This document shows positions 45,764 to 54,711 of a DNA stretch of 64,000 bases, in pieces. This stretch comes from Secundilactobacillus pentosiphilus (GTDB lineage Bacteria > Bacillota > Bacilli > Lactobacillales > Lactobacillaceae): the NCBI RefSeq assembly GCF_002217985.1, contig NZ_BCMI01000011.1, forward strand, positions 18,898 through 82,897, read 5' to 3'. Each line of letters begins with the position of its first letter. Positions within the stretch are counted from its first letter, which is position 1. Both the position numbers and the translations under genes were made by a program. The notes beneath the pieces are model-generated. The model was not told the DNA's origin and searched no databases. It was given only the letters and a program-made list of their open reading frames with translations.

Positions 45764-45800
45764 TTTGCGACAGCAACCAAACAATTCTGCTGACTAAACA
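45764..45800. repeat. Direct repeat, left copy
   Basis: TTTGCGACAGCAACCAAACA then ATTCTGCTGACTAAAC. The same 36 bases, with one change (T to C), occur at 49063-49099 in the same orientation. Together they bracket a 3.3 kb accessory segment. Confidence 0.8.
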
Positions 45801-45847
45801 TGGCAAAGTACATGTAGCGGAGTAAGAAGTTTGGTCGGTGACATTAA

Positions 45848-45894
45848 AAGAGAAGCCAAAGGACTTTCAAAAGTCTTCTGGCTTCTCTTTTTTT
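45848..45894. terminator. Terminator-like hairpin
   Basis: AGAGAAGCCA/TGGCTTCTCT with inner GGACTTT/AAGTC and T-runs. Placed to end the minus-strand small membrane protein transcript. Confidence 0.75.
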
Positions 45895-45907
45895 GTAAAT
45901 CACTAGT

Positions 45908-46135
45908 TTATTGTTTCTCATGCCGCCTTAGTCTTCTTTTCTTTTTTTCGTTCAGAATAATGAGAACGATAATACCTATCGTCTCCACAAAACCATCCAA
46001 AACTAACACACTAGTTAGCCAAAAAGACGGGAAATACCAGTCCAAAATTAGTAACACAATTCCGATACCACCCAAAATGTCTAAAGCATTACTCCATGAA
46101 TCAAATGGTTTCAAAAACACCTTCGAAGGTTTCAT
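45908..46135 (-). CDS. Small membrane protein, possible partner or immunity protein
   Basis: 75 residues, two membrane helices (about 17-33 and 38-60) and a strongly basic tail (KKKRRLRRHEKQ). It follows the 233-residue secreted protein by 22 bases. No good ribosome site, so it may be coupled. Small basic-tailed membrane proteins next to a secreted protein are often immunity factors; that is inference from context only. Confidence 0.5.
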   Translation of the reverse strand: MKPSKVFLKPFDSWSNALDILGGIGIVLLILDWYFPSFWLTSVLVLDGFVETIGIIVLIILNEKKKRRLRRHEKQ

Positions 46136-46157
46136 CAGTTATTCTACAAACTTCTTT

Positions 46158-46859
46158 CTATTGATTTTTTGATCCAGCGTATTTCCAGTGTCGCATTTTG
46201 AACATTTTGCCATTTTTAACTTTTGAGGCTTTAACTGTATGATCAATAGCTGCACCAAACGATTTTACAGCACCGAAATAATTTTCAGCATACATATTAA
46301 CACCAAATTTTATCAAATTTACAGCGGCTAACCCTGCATGACCACCAATAATTGTGTTCTTAGATAGATAAATATCAACGTTCCCTTTTTTTACTGCACC
46401 ATGCCATACGATTTTTGTTACACCAGAGCTACGGTTACCCACTACCAGTACGTTAGGTGCCAAAACTGAAAGGTATGCGTGCTCAACAGCAGCATCCTTA
46501 ACTTCCATAGTAGTCTGGCCACCTTGGGTCGTGATCGTTGTGGCAGCTTTAACCTTTTGAGTAATCTCGGCCATTTGTGCTTCAGAGGCATCGTTTATCT
46601 TATTTTGGATCAATTGAGGCACATCAGCCTCTTTCACCAGCTGTGTTTGAGCAAATGTGTTCACATTAGCACTGTTAACTACATTCATAGTTTTTGAAGA
46701 TGTAACCGTATCAGCTTGAGCTGTAATTCCCTCTGATAGAGGTACCACAGCTACGCTGGTTGTCAGCATCGTTAAAGCTGTTAGTGTTGTTAATTTAATA
46801 GCGTTCCTTTTTGAACCTTTAACCTTATGATCTTTGTTGTCTATGCTAAAAAATGTCAT
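46158..46859 (-). CDS. Secreted protein of unknown function
   Basis: 233 residues. A long N-terminal leader (basic MTFFSIDNKDHKVKGSKRN, hydrophobic TLTALTMLTTSVAVVPL, cleavage near QADT at residue 50). The mature part has a Gln/Ala-rich helical region (residues 70-105), then a beta-rich part, then GHAGLAAVNLIKFGVN and a basic aromatic end (GKMFKMRHWKYAGSKNQ). I do not recognise the family. In an apparent operon with the 75-residue membrane protein. Confidence 0.55.
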   Translation of the reverse strand: MTFFSIDNKDHKVKGSKRNAIKLTTLTALTMLTTSVAVVPLSEGITAQADTVTSSKTMNVVNSANVNTFAQTQLVKEADVPQLIQNKINDASEAQMAEITQKVKAATTITTQGGQTTMEVKDAAVEHAYLSVLAPNVLVVGNRSSGVTKIVWHGAVKKGNVDIYLSKNTIIGGHAGLAAVNLIKFGVNMYAENYFGAVKSFGAAIDHTVKASKVKNGKMFKMRHWKYAGSKNQ

Positions 46860-47091
46860 ATCGTAAACCTCTAGTAATGTAATTTTTTCTAATGCGCATT
46901 AGGGTTTAGCTGTTAACATCATTCAGCTTAGATGAATCATGACATTTTGACTAGAAACCAATAGTTTACACTGGTTGCATTCTTGTAACATGTTATTTTT
47001 AACCAATCTAATTAACCAAAATAATTTTCATGAAATTTCAAAGAACGGAGTCACATCAGGTTATTTTTTTAGTTACCATCAGTTCTGATAG

Positions 47092-47676
47092 CTAATTTTT
47101 AATAAATCTATGAAAGAACCCCATACTTTCACTTAACTTAGAACTACTATCATTCTGTTTGACGTCCCCGTTGGTTTGAGAATTACGACTATCAGTTTGC
47201 CCTCCCAAATTCACGTGATCTTCCTGTGTATGTGTTACTACCGAAGAATTGTCACGTTCTGTAAGTTTGCAGGTATCCGAGTGTATATATTCTTCGAACG
47301 TTTTAATCTGCTGTCTTAGGTCTTTATTTACCTTAGTTAACTCAATTTGGAGGTGTTGTTGTTGATCCAGAAGTTTTTGCATGTTTTCTATTTGTCGTTG
47401 TGTAATCTCAAGTTGAGCATCTTTGACTTTAAGTTGTTCCAGCAACAATCTATCGTTACAAAAAAATTGATCTGATCGTTTATCGTTTGATTGACTTTGA
47501 CTAGTTTTATTATCAATATTTAACAATGCCTTAACACCAGGTTCATTAATTACTAATCGATTGCCGATTCTTCTAACGTACTCATCCCTAAATCCATCAA
47601 TCTGATTCATACGATGCTGCACAGCTGGTTTTGTAATACCTAACTGAGCCGCAACTTCTCTTACCGTTTGTCCCAA
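47092..47676 (-). CDS. HTH protein with coiled coil (DUF536/plasmid-associated-like)
   Basis: About 194 residues. The N-terminal helix-turn-helix is TVREVAAQLGITKPAVQHRMNQI, followed by a short IGNRLVINEPGVKAL wing. A Gln/Leu-rich coiled coil (residues 75-135) and a polar Ser/Asn/Asp tail complete it. This layout resembles DUF536 proteins often found beside plasmid replication genes in lactobacilli; no rep gene is near. TTG start after GGTGGGG is my choice; another TTG four codons upstream is possible. Confidence 0.6.
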   Translation of the reverse strand: MGQTVREVAAQLGITKPAVQHRMNQIDGFRDEYVRRIGNRLVINEPGVKALLNIDNKTSQSQSNDKRSDQFFCNDRLLLEQLKVKDAQLEITQRQIENMQKLLDQQQHLQIELTKVNKDLRQQIKTFEEYIHSDTCKLTERDNSSVVTHTQEDHVNLGGQTDSRNSQTNGDVKQNDSSSKLSESMGFFHRFIKN

Positions 47677-47778
47677 AATCCCCACCAACTTTCAATAATA
47701 AAGTATATCACATGGTATGAATACAAATCTTCTAACCAAATTCGGTCAACCGATAATTATCAAATTAACTGATTCTAC

Positions 47779-47817
47779 AAACAAGCACCCTCTGAGTTAC
47801 AGAGGGTGCTTGTTGTC
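47779..47817. other. Hairpin in a divergent gap
   Basis: AACAAGCACCCTCT / AGAGGGTGCTTGTT with a 7-base loop, ending 50 bases before the small secreted protein. It could be an attenuator or the end of an unseen transcript. Confidence 0.5.
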
Positions 47818-47870
47818 TTCTTATGTTAATGTAGTCAATTTTGTAACCTCAAATTATGGAGGTTACAAAT

Positions 47871-48194
47871 ATGAAAAAAATTATTTTAAGTCTCGTCATC
47901 ATCGTATCGTCACTATTATTTCCAATAACAGTTCAAGCAGCCACAGTTCATGTCAATCATATTAGCCGTGGTTCCTGGTCTATGGGATGTAATGTCACTA
48001 CTTCAGGTAATAAGATCACAGGAATTAGAGACTTATCGATTAAAGTTAGCAGTGGCTCTGTTACAAATAAACAAGCGTACTTAAAAAGCGGGAGTGCCAA
48101 AATACAGTTCACACGTCATTTGAATTTACTGACTTACCACTCCTCGGCAATCATAAAAATTAAAAACGGTAAACTTTATGTGACTGCTAATTAA
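47871..48194 (+). CDS. Small secreted protein
   Basis: 107 residues with a clear signal peptide (MKKIILSLVIIVSSLLFPITVQA, cleavage near 24). The mature part is about 84 residues; HISRGSWSMG just after the cleavage site faintly recalls the GGxWxxG of lactococcin 972-type bacteriocins, but the rest does not match. GGAGGTTACAAAT precedes the ATG. Its end overlaps the convergent XRE gene by eight bases. Confidence 0.55.
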   Translation: MKKIILSLVIIVSSLLFPITVQAATVHVNHISRGSWSMGCNVTTSGNKITGIRDLSIKVSSGSVTNKQAYLKSGSAKIQFTRHLNLLTYHSSAIIKIKNGKLYVTAN

Positions 48195-48711
48195 TCTTAT
48201 AGACAGTTGTTTGACTCGGCTTGAACCAGTTGTCAGCTGCATAAATACTAGTATTGATAACACTAACTATAATGACAACTAATGCTATCGCATAGATTGT
48301 TTTAAAAAGCGCATTATACTTGGTGTTTCGCCACATAACATAAATGGGCAACAAGACACCGATTGGTGGAATAATCCCCGATATGAGCGTCAAAACCAAC
48401 AGGAGAATTCCCTCGTCGCGATTGCTATACAACGATTTATTAATTTGCTTTAATTGCTTCTTTTTATCATTAATCACAGTTTGATTAGTTTGGATTTTAT
48501 TCTCCAGATCTTGATTCTTTTTCAAAAGCTTATCGATCGATAACCCATAAATATCACTTAAATAAATCAAGTTATCAATATCTGGATAAGCTCTTCCTGT
48601 TTCCCACTTGGAAACAGACTGCCTCGTGATATGCAGCATCGTTGCTATCTCATTTTGCGAATAACCTCGGCTAATACGAGTAGTTCTTAATTGTTCTGCT
48701 AAAGTCCCCAT
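48187..48711 (-). CDS. XRE-family regulator with two C-terminal membrane helices
   Basis: 174 residues. Helix-turn-helix LRTTRISRGYSQNEIATMLHITRQSVSKWETGRAYPDIDNLIYLSDIYGLSIDKLL, then a Lys/Asn/Gln coiled stretch, then two membrane helices (about 105-125 and 140-160). Membrane-tethered XRE regulators of this kind often sit beside bacteriocin or small exported-protein genes. Convergent with the small secreted protein. Confidence 0.75.
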   Translation of the reverse strand: MGTLAEQLRTTRISRGYSQNEIATMLHITRQSVSKWETGRAYPDIDNLIYLSDIYGLSIDKLLKKNQDLENKIQTNQTVINDKKKQLKQINKSLYSNRDEGILLLVLTLISGIIPPIGVLLPIYVMWRNTKYNALFKTIYAIALVVIIVSVINTSIYAADNWFKPSQTTVYKIN

Positions 48712-48840
48712 GCTTTCCTCCTCAAAGTATTTAGACTAGCACACCATTTCAAAAAATCAAATTGAAATTTTATTTTTGCTACTTTAGTTTAAATAAATTC
48801 AATAAAAAATAATTCCCAGAATATCAACGTCACCACTTAA

Positions 48841-49026
48841 TTAGCCAGCAAAAACAGTACGGCCACCTAAATTTGGCATCAGCATATTTTCAAAATAAGT
48901 CATCGGTACCGTTCGGATAAAATCGACACAAACTGTAACCCTATCACGCACTAATTGACTCGGAACATTATCAATCAGGATACGCTCGTAACCTTTTAAG
49001 AAACTAACCCTATTTGGTCGGATCAT
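48841..49026 (-). CDS. Short open frame, doubtful
   Basis: 61 codons beginning MIRPNRVSFLKGYERILID. No good ribosome site and no recognised family. It could be a remnant of a longer gene. Listed because the 48712-49062 gap holds nothing else. Confidence 0.2.
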   Translation of the reverse strand: MIRPNRVSFLKGYERILIDNVPSQLVRDRVTVCVDFIRTVPMTYFENMLMPNLGGRTVFAG

Positions 49027-49062
49027 CGTAAGTGAACTAAGTCGTTTTATTGATATTCACCC

Positions 49063-49099
49063 GTTTGCGACAGCAACCAAACAATTCCGCTGACTAAAC
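49063..49099. repeat. Direct repeat, right copy
   Basis: Matches 45764-45800 with a single base change; the following bases drift (ACGTGCCAGCG against ACATGGCAAAG) but remain alignable for some 20 more. Confidence 0.8.
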
Positions 49100-49122
49100 G
49101 TGCCAGCGTAAATGCCGTGGAG

Positions 49123-49259
49123 TGAAACCAGTCAGATTGTGGTGTAGAAAGCAGTTAGCCTCCGTCCTTTGGAGGGTTACTGCTTTGCGCAGACGGAGGA
49201 GATCCGCCCTGAGCGAAGCGCTAGCTCCGGAGCAAGCCACGACGAGCTGCCTGGTTTCA
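49123..49259. repeat. Multi-hairpin inverted-repeat element
   Basis: Outer arms TGAAACCAG/CTGGTTTCA enclose three inner dyads: GCAGTTAGCCTCC/GGAGGGTTACTGC, GCGC/GCGC around GGAGGAGATCCGCC, and the palindrome GCTCCGGAGC. Its GC content is higher than the neighbouring genes. Looks like a REP/MITE-type intergenic element next to the right direct repeat. Confidence 0.6.
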
Positions 49260-49313
49260 CGCAACGAAATGATTCCTTAACCAATCCCCTTACCTAATAT
49301 CGATCTTACTCAG

Positions 49314-49352
49314 AAAAAAGCACTCCGAGAACTAAATCTCGAAGTGCTTTTA
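49314..49352 (-). terminator. Terminator after phosphoketolase
   Basis: AAAAGCACTTCGAGA / TCTCGGAGTGCTTTT, one G-T pair, T-run on the minus strand. Confidence 0.88.
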
Positions 49353-49373
49353 AAATGCTTTCAAGCAATTAAA

Positions 49374-51752
49374 TTACTTAAGTGGTGTCCACTTCCAGTT
49401 CGTGACTTCTGGCATATCAGTACCATTTTCACGAATGTAAGCAGTGTGCTTAGCAACCATGTCATCCATGCGTTGTTCGAAGGATGCACCCTTAACAGCG
49501 TATTCTGGCATGCTCAGCAAAGCATCCTTTGCCAAGTGGTAACGGTCGAGTTCATTCAAGACACGCATATCAAATGGTGTGGTGATATCACCGTTTTCAC
49601 GGTAACCATGAACACGAAGGTTGTGGTTGTGACGGTCGAAGAACATGTCGCGGACAATGTCTTCATAACCGTGGAAGGCGAAGATGACGGGCTTGTCAGT
49701 AGTGAAGTAACGGTCGAATTCTTCGTCACTCAAACCACGAGGGTCCTTTTCTGGTGAACGGAGCTTCAAGATGTCAACAACGTTGATGACACGCATCTTC
49801 AATTCTGGGAATGCGTCATGCAGCAATGATACAGCGGCAAAGACTTCCCAAGTTGGTTCACTACCAGCAGCAGCGAAGACAATGTCAGGTTCTTGACCCT
49901 GATCAGTTGAAGCCCAGTCGATGTAACCTAAACCATTGTGAACCAGGTTAGTGGCTTCATCGATTGAGAACCATTGTGGACGTGGGTGCTTTGAAGTAAC
50001 CAGCAAGTTGATGGTCTGGTAGCTGCGGAATGCAACATCAGCAACAGCCAGCAATGTGTTAGCGTCACCTGGCAAGTATTCACGAATTAACTCAGGCTTC
50101 TTTTCGTACAAGTGAGTTAACATACCTGGGTCTTGGTGAGTGTAACCATTGTGGTCTTGCTGGAAGACAGTTGAAGTATCCACGAAGTTCAATGAAGGAT
50201 ATTGCTTGCGCCATTGTTGTTCTGAAGCTTTACGTAACCACTTCATGTGTTGCGTCAACATTGAGTCGACAACACGGCCAAATGATTCGTAAGTTGCGAA
50301 GAAGCCATGACGACCAGTTAAGACATAACCTTCCAACCAGCCTTCAGCTTGGTGTTCGGAAAGTTGTGAATCGATAACACGGCCTTGTGGTGCCATGTTT
50401 TCGTCATTAGGTTCCTTGATAGGTTCTTCCCATTGACGCTTACCAGTATCAAGCATTGAGTACAGACGGTTTGACTTCGTTTCATCAGGACCGAATGCAC
50501 GGAAGTTGGTAGGGTTCAGCTTCATGGTGTCAGCAACCCAGTCAGACCAAACGATCATGTCTTGAGCAGTGATAGCACCTGGCGTCTTAACCTTGATAGC
50601 GTACTTCTTGTAGTCAGGCAGCTTCAATGGTTCTGGCTTGATCCCACCATTAGTGATAGGGTTCATGGCCATCCGTTGTTCACCCTTAGGGGCCATATCG
50701 CGAACGGATTGTTTGATCGTACCGTCTTCGTTAAAGAAGTCTTCTGGTTTGTATGACTTCAACCACTTAACTAATTGGTCAGCATGTTCCATGGCACCTG
50801 AGGCAATTGGTAGCGGAACTTGGTGAGCACGGAATGAACCTTCAACGGGGTTGCCATCGAAGTCTTCCTTAGGACCAGTCCAGCCTTTAGGTGAACGGAA
50901 GATGATCATTGGCCAGTTAGGTAATGAATTGTCATTGTTTTCGCGGGCATTCTTTTGAATGGCGTGAATCTTTTCAATGGCTTTATCCATGGCCTTAGCC
51001 ATATCTTCATGGACGGGTTCATGATCGTCAGGGTTCTTAACTTCAACGAACTCTGGATCCCAGCCCATACCTTTGAAGTAGCTAGTCAAGTCTTCATCAC
51101 TCATCCGTGAAAGGATGGTTGGGTTAGAAATCTTGAAACCATTCATGTTAATAATTGGTAAAACAGCACCATCTTTGATTGGGTTGATGAACTTGTCTGA
51201 GAACCATGATGTCGCTAATGGACCGGTTTCAGATTCACCATCACCAATTTCAACAGCGGCAATTACGTCTGGGTTATCTAAAATTGCACCAGTACCGTGT
51301 GAAAGTGAGTAACCAAGTTCGCCACCTTCGTGGATTGAACCTGGTGTTTCAGGAGCAGCATGTGAAGCAACGCCACCTGGGAATGAGAATTGCTTGAATA
51401 ACTTCTGAAGACCCTTTTCGTCTTGAGAAATGTTAGGGTAGATTTCTGAATAACTGCCGTCAAGATATGAGTTAGAAACCATAACTTGACCACCATGCCC
51501 TGAACCTTCAATGTAGAACATATTCAAATCATACTTCTTGATGACCCGATTTAAATGTGCGTAAATAAAGTTTTGAGAAACAATTGTTCCCCAGTGACCA
51601 ATCGGCTTAATTTTAACATCGTCTGAAGTCAAGTCGCGGTTCAATAATGGGTTGTCCCGTAGATATAGTTGACCAACAGACAAATAGTTGGCGGCACGCC
51701 AATACGTGTCAACGCCTTCCAAATACTGTTTGGAATCGTAATCTTCTGCCAT
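49374..51752 (-). CDS. xfp: Xylulose-5-phosphate/fructose-6-phosphate phosphoketolase
   Basis: ThDP enzyme splitting xylulose-5-P to acetyl-P and glyceraldehyde-3-P, the key step of heterolactic fermentation. 792 residues, the family norm. Signatures [17 protein letters not shown] near 145 and [14 protein letters not shown] near 180 are present, as are YIEGSGHGG and the C-terminal [15 protein letters not shown] and [20 protein letters not shown]. Start [10 protein letters not shown] follows AAAGGAGTG; a 61-codon upstream extension is not coding. Own promoter and terminator; a GntR regulator gene lies directly upstream. Confidence 0.97.
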   Translation of the reverse strand: MAEDYDSKQYLEGVDTYWRAANYLSVGQLYLRDNPLLNRDLTSDDVKIKPIGHWGTIVSQNFIYAHLNRVIKKYDLNMFYIEGSGHGGQVMVSNSYLDGSYSEIYPNISQDEKGLQKLFKQFSFPGGVASHAAPETPGSIHEGGELGYSLSHGTGAILDNPDVIAAVEIGDGESETGPLATSWFSDKFINPIKDGAVLPIINMNGFKISNPTILSRMSDEDLTSYFKGMGWDPEFVEVKNPDDHEPVHEDMAKAMDKAIEKIHAIQKNARENNDNSLPNWPMIIFRSPKGWTGPKEDFDGNPVEGSFRAHQVPLPIASGAMEHADQLVKWLKSYKPEDFFNEDGTIKQSVRDMAPKGEQRMAMNPITNGGIKPEPLKLPDYKKYAIKVKTPGAITAQDMIVWSDWVADTMKLNPTNFRAFGPDETKSNRLYSMLDTGKRQWEEPIKEPNDENMAPQGRVIDSQLSEHQAEGWLEGYVLTGRHGFFATYESFGRVVDSMLTQHMKWLRKASEQQWRKQYPSLNFVDTSTVFQQDHNGYTHQDPGMLTHLYEKKPELIREYLPGDANTLLAVADVAFRSYQTINLLVTSKHPRPQWFSIDEATNLVHNGLGYIDWASTDQGQEPDIVFAAAGSEPTWEVFAAVSLLHDAFPELKMRVINVVDILKLRSPEKDPRGLSDEEFDRYFTTDKPVIFAFHGYEDIVRDMFFDRHNHNLRVHGYRENGDITTPFDMRVLNELDRYHLAKDALLSMPEYAVKGASFEQRMDDMVAKHTAYIRENGTDMPEVTNWKWTPLK

Positions 51753-51864
51753 TAGAGTAACACTCCTTTGAATGATTAAAGATAACTGCACGACGTAATC
51801 AATGCAGTTGAAACAAGATGTGTGAATTACCAAGTACGAATTGTATCGATAATTTACACACACT

Positions 51865-51892
51865 ATGATAGTCCCATTTACATAAAAGTCAA
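51865..51892 (-). promoter_or_regulatory. xfp promoter
   Basis: Minus-strand TTGACT, 16-base spacer, TATCAT, about 115 bases before the ATG. The rest of 51753-52020 shows only a small hairpin (CATCGC/GCGATG, near 51953-51968). Confidence 0.6.
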
Positions 51893-52020
51893 CCGCTCTG
51901 AAAATTGATACGGTCCAATTCATAGACATAATCAAGTTAATCGCGTTACATCGCTAAAAAGGCGATGAGATCAAGCCTTATAGCAGCTCAAATTAATTTT
52001 CAAAACCCATGAAAATATGA

Positions 52021-52058
52021 AAAAAACTGTCCAGTAATTGTAACTGGACAGTTTTTTG
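52021..52058 (-). terminator. Terminator after the GntR gene
   Basis: AAAAAACTGTCCAGT / ACTGGACAGTTTTTT. Confidence 0.88.
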
Positions 52059-52068
52059 AGTCATTATG

Positions 52069-52797
52069 CTATTCTTCATCCAAAGTAACGAAGGTATTGT
52101 AATTGAAGTAATCGTAACGCAGGCGCATATTGGAAACCTCAAAGGGCGTCCCGTCATCTAAAAAGAAGATTCCTTCCATAACGGCGACCGGTTCCGTAGG
52201 CTTTAACCCCAATAATTCCTGATCTTCTTCGTTTGAGGGTGCCACTTTAACGGTCATAAACGACTTGGTGACAACCTTATTTTGAACGTCTTCCAGGTAG
52301 TTAAAAATCGAACCTGATACGACTTTTTGCGAGAGTTCTGGTACAATCCTAATCGGGATAAACCCCCGTTCAATCATAAACGGATGGTCATCAAATAATC
52401 GCAAACGTTTAATTTCATACACAAAGTCGCCCTTTTCCAAGAAAAGGTCCTGCTGCATCTCTTCATTAGCCGGCACAACTTTGAAGGATAGTAACTTAAT
52501 CCCCTGGGTCTGGCCGTCGTTTTTAAAGCTGTCGGTAATTCCCAAATTGGAACCCTCATAATGAAAAATCGTTTGGTTCTTCATGTATAATGGGTTAATA
52601 AAGGTGCCCGAACCACGTTTTTTGAAAATGATGCCTTGATTTGCTAAGACACTAAGTGCTCGCTTGATTGAACTGCGACTGACGTTGTATGCTTCACTTA
52701 GGCTGCGTTCATCTGGTAATCGTTTGTTTGGAAACTGATTATCGTGAATTCGCGATTTTAAGTCGTGCAATACTCTTCTGTAAACTAAATCTGCCAT
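52069..52797 (-). CDS. GntR-family regulator (HutC/UTRA type)
   Basis: 242 residues. Winged helix at the N-terminus (RRVLHDLKSRIHDNQFPNKRLPDERSLSEAYNVSRSSIKRALSVLANQGIIFKKRGSGTFI) and a UTRA effector domain from about residue 85 (KLLSFKVVPANEEMQQDLFLEKGDFVYEIKRLR). UTRA domains sense sugar phosphates or amines, and the adjacent phosphoketolase is the likely target. AGGGAGATTGGA precedes ATG. Confidence 0.88.
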   Translation of the reverse strand: MADLVYRRVLHDLKSRIHDNQFPNKRLPDERSLSEAYNVSRSSIKRALSVLANQGIIFKKRGSGTFINPLYMKNQTIFHYEGSNLGITDSFKNDGQTQGIKLLSFKVVPANEEMQQDLFLEKGDFVYEIKRLRLFDDHPFMIERGFIPIRIVPELSQKVVSGSIFNYLEDVQNKVVTKSFMTVKVAPSNEEDQELLGLKPTEPVAVMEGIFFLDDGTPFEVSNMRLRYDYFNYNTFVTLDEE

Positions 52798-52956
52798 TCC
52801 AATCTCCCTTGCAACCAGCTCACTGATTTAATGATTAAATCGAGTATAACAGATTTTAAAGTTTTCGGATAGATTGAAACGCACTATTGTGTAAATTGGT
52901 CCCTATTAATTTGTCGTCTGGACTGCACCAAATCATTTATATAAGGAATGGTCGTT

Positions 52957-53466
52957 ATGTCAAAAAAGAAGAAAAAAAGTCAATTACATAAAACGCTCGT
53001 TGAACAGATCCTGGATAAGGCTAAAATCAATTACGAACAGCTATCGTTTGCTACCCACGAAGCTGGCGATGTGCAACAAATGGACGTTGATGAAAGTACT
53101 TTTGATCAGCACACGATTTACAAAACGCTGGTGGCTTCAGGCAAAACAACGGGTCCAGTTGTCGGCGTGCTGCCAATAGATACGCACTTAGACCTTAAAA
53201 AGTTAGCTAAAGCTTCCGGTAATAAAAAAGTCAGTATGGTGCCGCTAAAAGAACTGGTCAAGACGACGGGTTACGAACACGGCGCTAACACCCCCATTGG
53301 TATCTGGGAAAAGCTGAAGTACCCGATCTACTTTGATAACACGGCTAAAGAACAGGGAGAGATCATCGTCTCCTCCGGGCAGATTGGCCGCTCTGTGAAG
53401 GTAAATGCCCAGGCCGTTTGCAAGCTAGTGAAGGGTAAGTTTACGGATCTACTAGAAGAAGAATAG
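52957..53466 (+). CDS. ybaK: YbaK/EbsC-type aminoacyl-tRNA deacylase
   Basis: 169 residues. KTLVASGKTTGPVVGVLPIDTHLDLKKLAKASGNKKVSMV and GANTPIGIWEK are the YbaK/EbsC core; removes mischarged Cys from tRNA-Pro. The N-terminus is Lys-rich. I start at the second ATG because AAGGA lies nine bases before it and directly touches the first one. Confidence 0.88.
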   Translation: MSKKKKKSQLHKTLVEQILDKAKINYEQLSFATHEAGDVQQMDVDESTFDQHTIYKTLVASGKTTGPVVGVLPIDTHLDLKKLAKASGNKKVSMVPLKELVKTTGYEHGANTPIGIWEKLKYPIYFDNTAKEQGEIIVSSGQIGRSVKVNAQAVCKLVKGKFTDLLEEE

Positions 53467-53485
53467 CACCGTAACCGCATATAAC

Positions 53486-53537
53486 AAGTAAGAGGCATCG
53501 TAAATTCCAGTTGGGATTTACGGTGCCTCTTACTTAT
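53486..53537. terminator. Terminator between ybaK and the HD hydrolase
   Basis: Twenty-base arms starting AAGTAAGAGGCATCG, one mismatch, serving both convergent genes. Confidence 0.85.
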
Positions 53538-53565
53538 ACATCTCTCTAAACACTCATTTGTGCGC

Positions 53566-54225
53566 TTACTTCATACCATTCCACTCAGCCTTAAAATCTT
53601 CCAAAAAGGTCGTCATTGTTTTTTGACGCCCCTTGGCGATTTTTCTTGCTACCGGCGTATTCATACTGTCCGGCAGCTTCAGCAGTTTTTCGTAGAAGTG
53701 ATTAATGATCGTTTCGTTATCTAAATTACGATACTCCGCCTTTGTCATATTTGTCCTAGGCTTGATTTTAGGATCGTAGATTTTTTCACTGTGATGACCG
53801 CCGTAATAGATTGCCCGCGTGATGCCAATGGCACCAATCGCATCTAGTCGGTCCGCGTCTTGCACGATCTGACCTTCCAGCGGCAATGGATGCTGGTCAT
53901 CCGTCAGGGACTTACTAAACGACATGTTATTAATAATGAACATGACCGTTTGTACCTGGTCTGGATCAAATTCAATCGAACTCAAAAAGCTCTCAACGTT
54001 TCGTTGGGCTGATAACACATCCGAAACGAGTTTGTCATCGATCACATCGTGTAAATATGCCGAGCTCAGGGTAATCAAATAGTCAGCTGAAGGCTCTTCT
54101 GCCAACAGCATTTTGGCATTGGTCACCACCCGGTTAATGTGGTCGATCCCATGACCAGTGGCATCACCTGCTAATTTTTGCGAGGTATATTTACTAATTG
54201 CAGCTAATTGATCAGTTGCTTCCAA
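53566..54225 (-). CDS. HD-domain phosphohydrolase
   Basis: 219 residues. HD residues: GHGIDHINRVV near 25 and AYLHDVIDD near 57, then IVQDADRLDAIGAIGITRA with the second Asp, and Asn/Thr-rich YDPKIKPRTNMTKAEYRNL. Similar to the YedJ/YpgQ group that hydrolyses nucleotides. I choose TTG, five bases after AGGTGA; a GTG three codons upstream overlaps that site. Confidence 0.85.
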   Translation of the reverse strand: MEATDQLAAISKYTSQKLAGDATGHGIDHINRVVTNAKMLLAEEPSADYLITLSSAYLHDVIDDKLVSDVLSAQRNVESFLSSIEFDPDQVQTVMFIINNMSFSKSLTDDQHPLPLEGQIVQDADRLDAIGAIGITRAIYYGGHHSEKIYDPKIKPRTNMTKAEYRNLDNETIINHFYEKLLKLPDSMNTPVARKIAKGRQKTMTTFLEDFKAEWNGMK

Positions 54226-54711
54226 GTCGCTCACCTAAACTTTCTCAATAATAAGAGACATCATACTTTATTTTTATTAAAAGAAAATTAGAACTCATTT
54301 TCCACCTGCTTTCAGCAAAACTTTTACAATCAAACAATTTGCTAGGCTTGTTCCAAAATCATCTCACCAAAGTACCGCGCTAGTTTGACATCTTTTCTTG
54401 CGTCGCCCTCTTAAACATGCTAAATTCAGATGAGAAATAGATTAGTTAAGGAGGAATGAACAGTAACTATTTTATTGTAAAAGGATATCAGTCTTTGTAA
54501 AGTGGTGCTCCTATAATATTTCGTATTCTGATAAGTCTGGTAAAAGATATCACAAGGTTAGAGTTAGGAGGTAAATTTTCCGTATTAGCTAATAGCATAT
54601 AAGTAGTGATTTATATGAATTTCATTAAAAGGCCGTTTGGGATAAAGCCATCCGGTATAATATGAGGGACACTTTACCTTGGTGATTAAATTCAATAAGG
54701 CGGAACACCTG

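Noticed and set aside
47092..47676. Integrated plasmid indicated by the DUF536-like gene
   Set aside because: No replication initiator, iterons or partition genes are present in the surrounding sequence.
49027..49373. tRNA or rRNA gene in the GC-rich gap
   Set aside because: The hairpins do not form a tRNA cloverleaf with a CCA end or T-loop TTCGA, and no rRNA-like sequence is seen.
51753..51935. 61-codon N-terminal extension of phosphoketolase
   Set aside because: It contains the predicted xfp promoter, has no similarity to the family, and AAAGGAGTG marks the downstream ATG.
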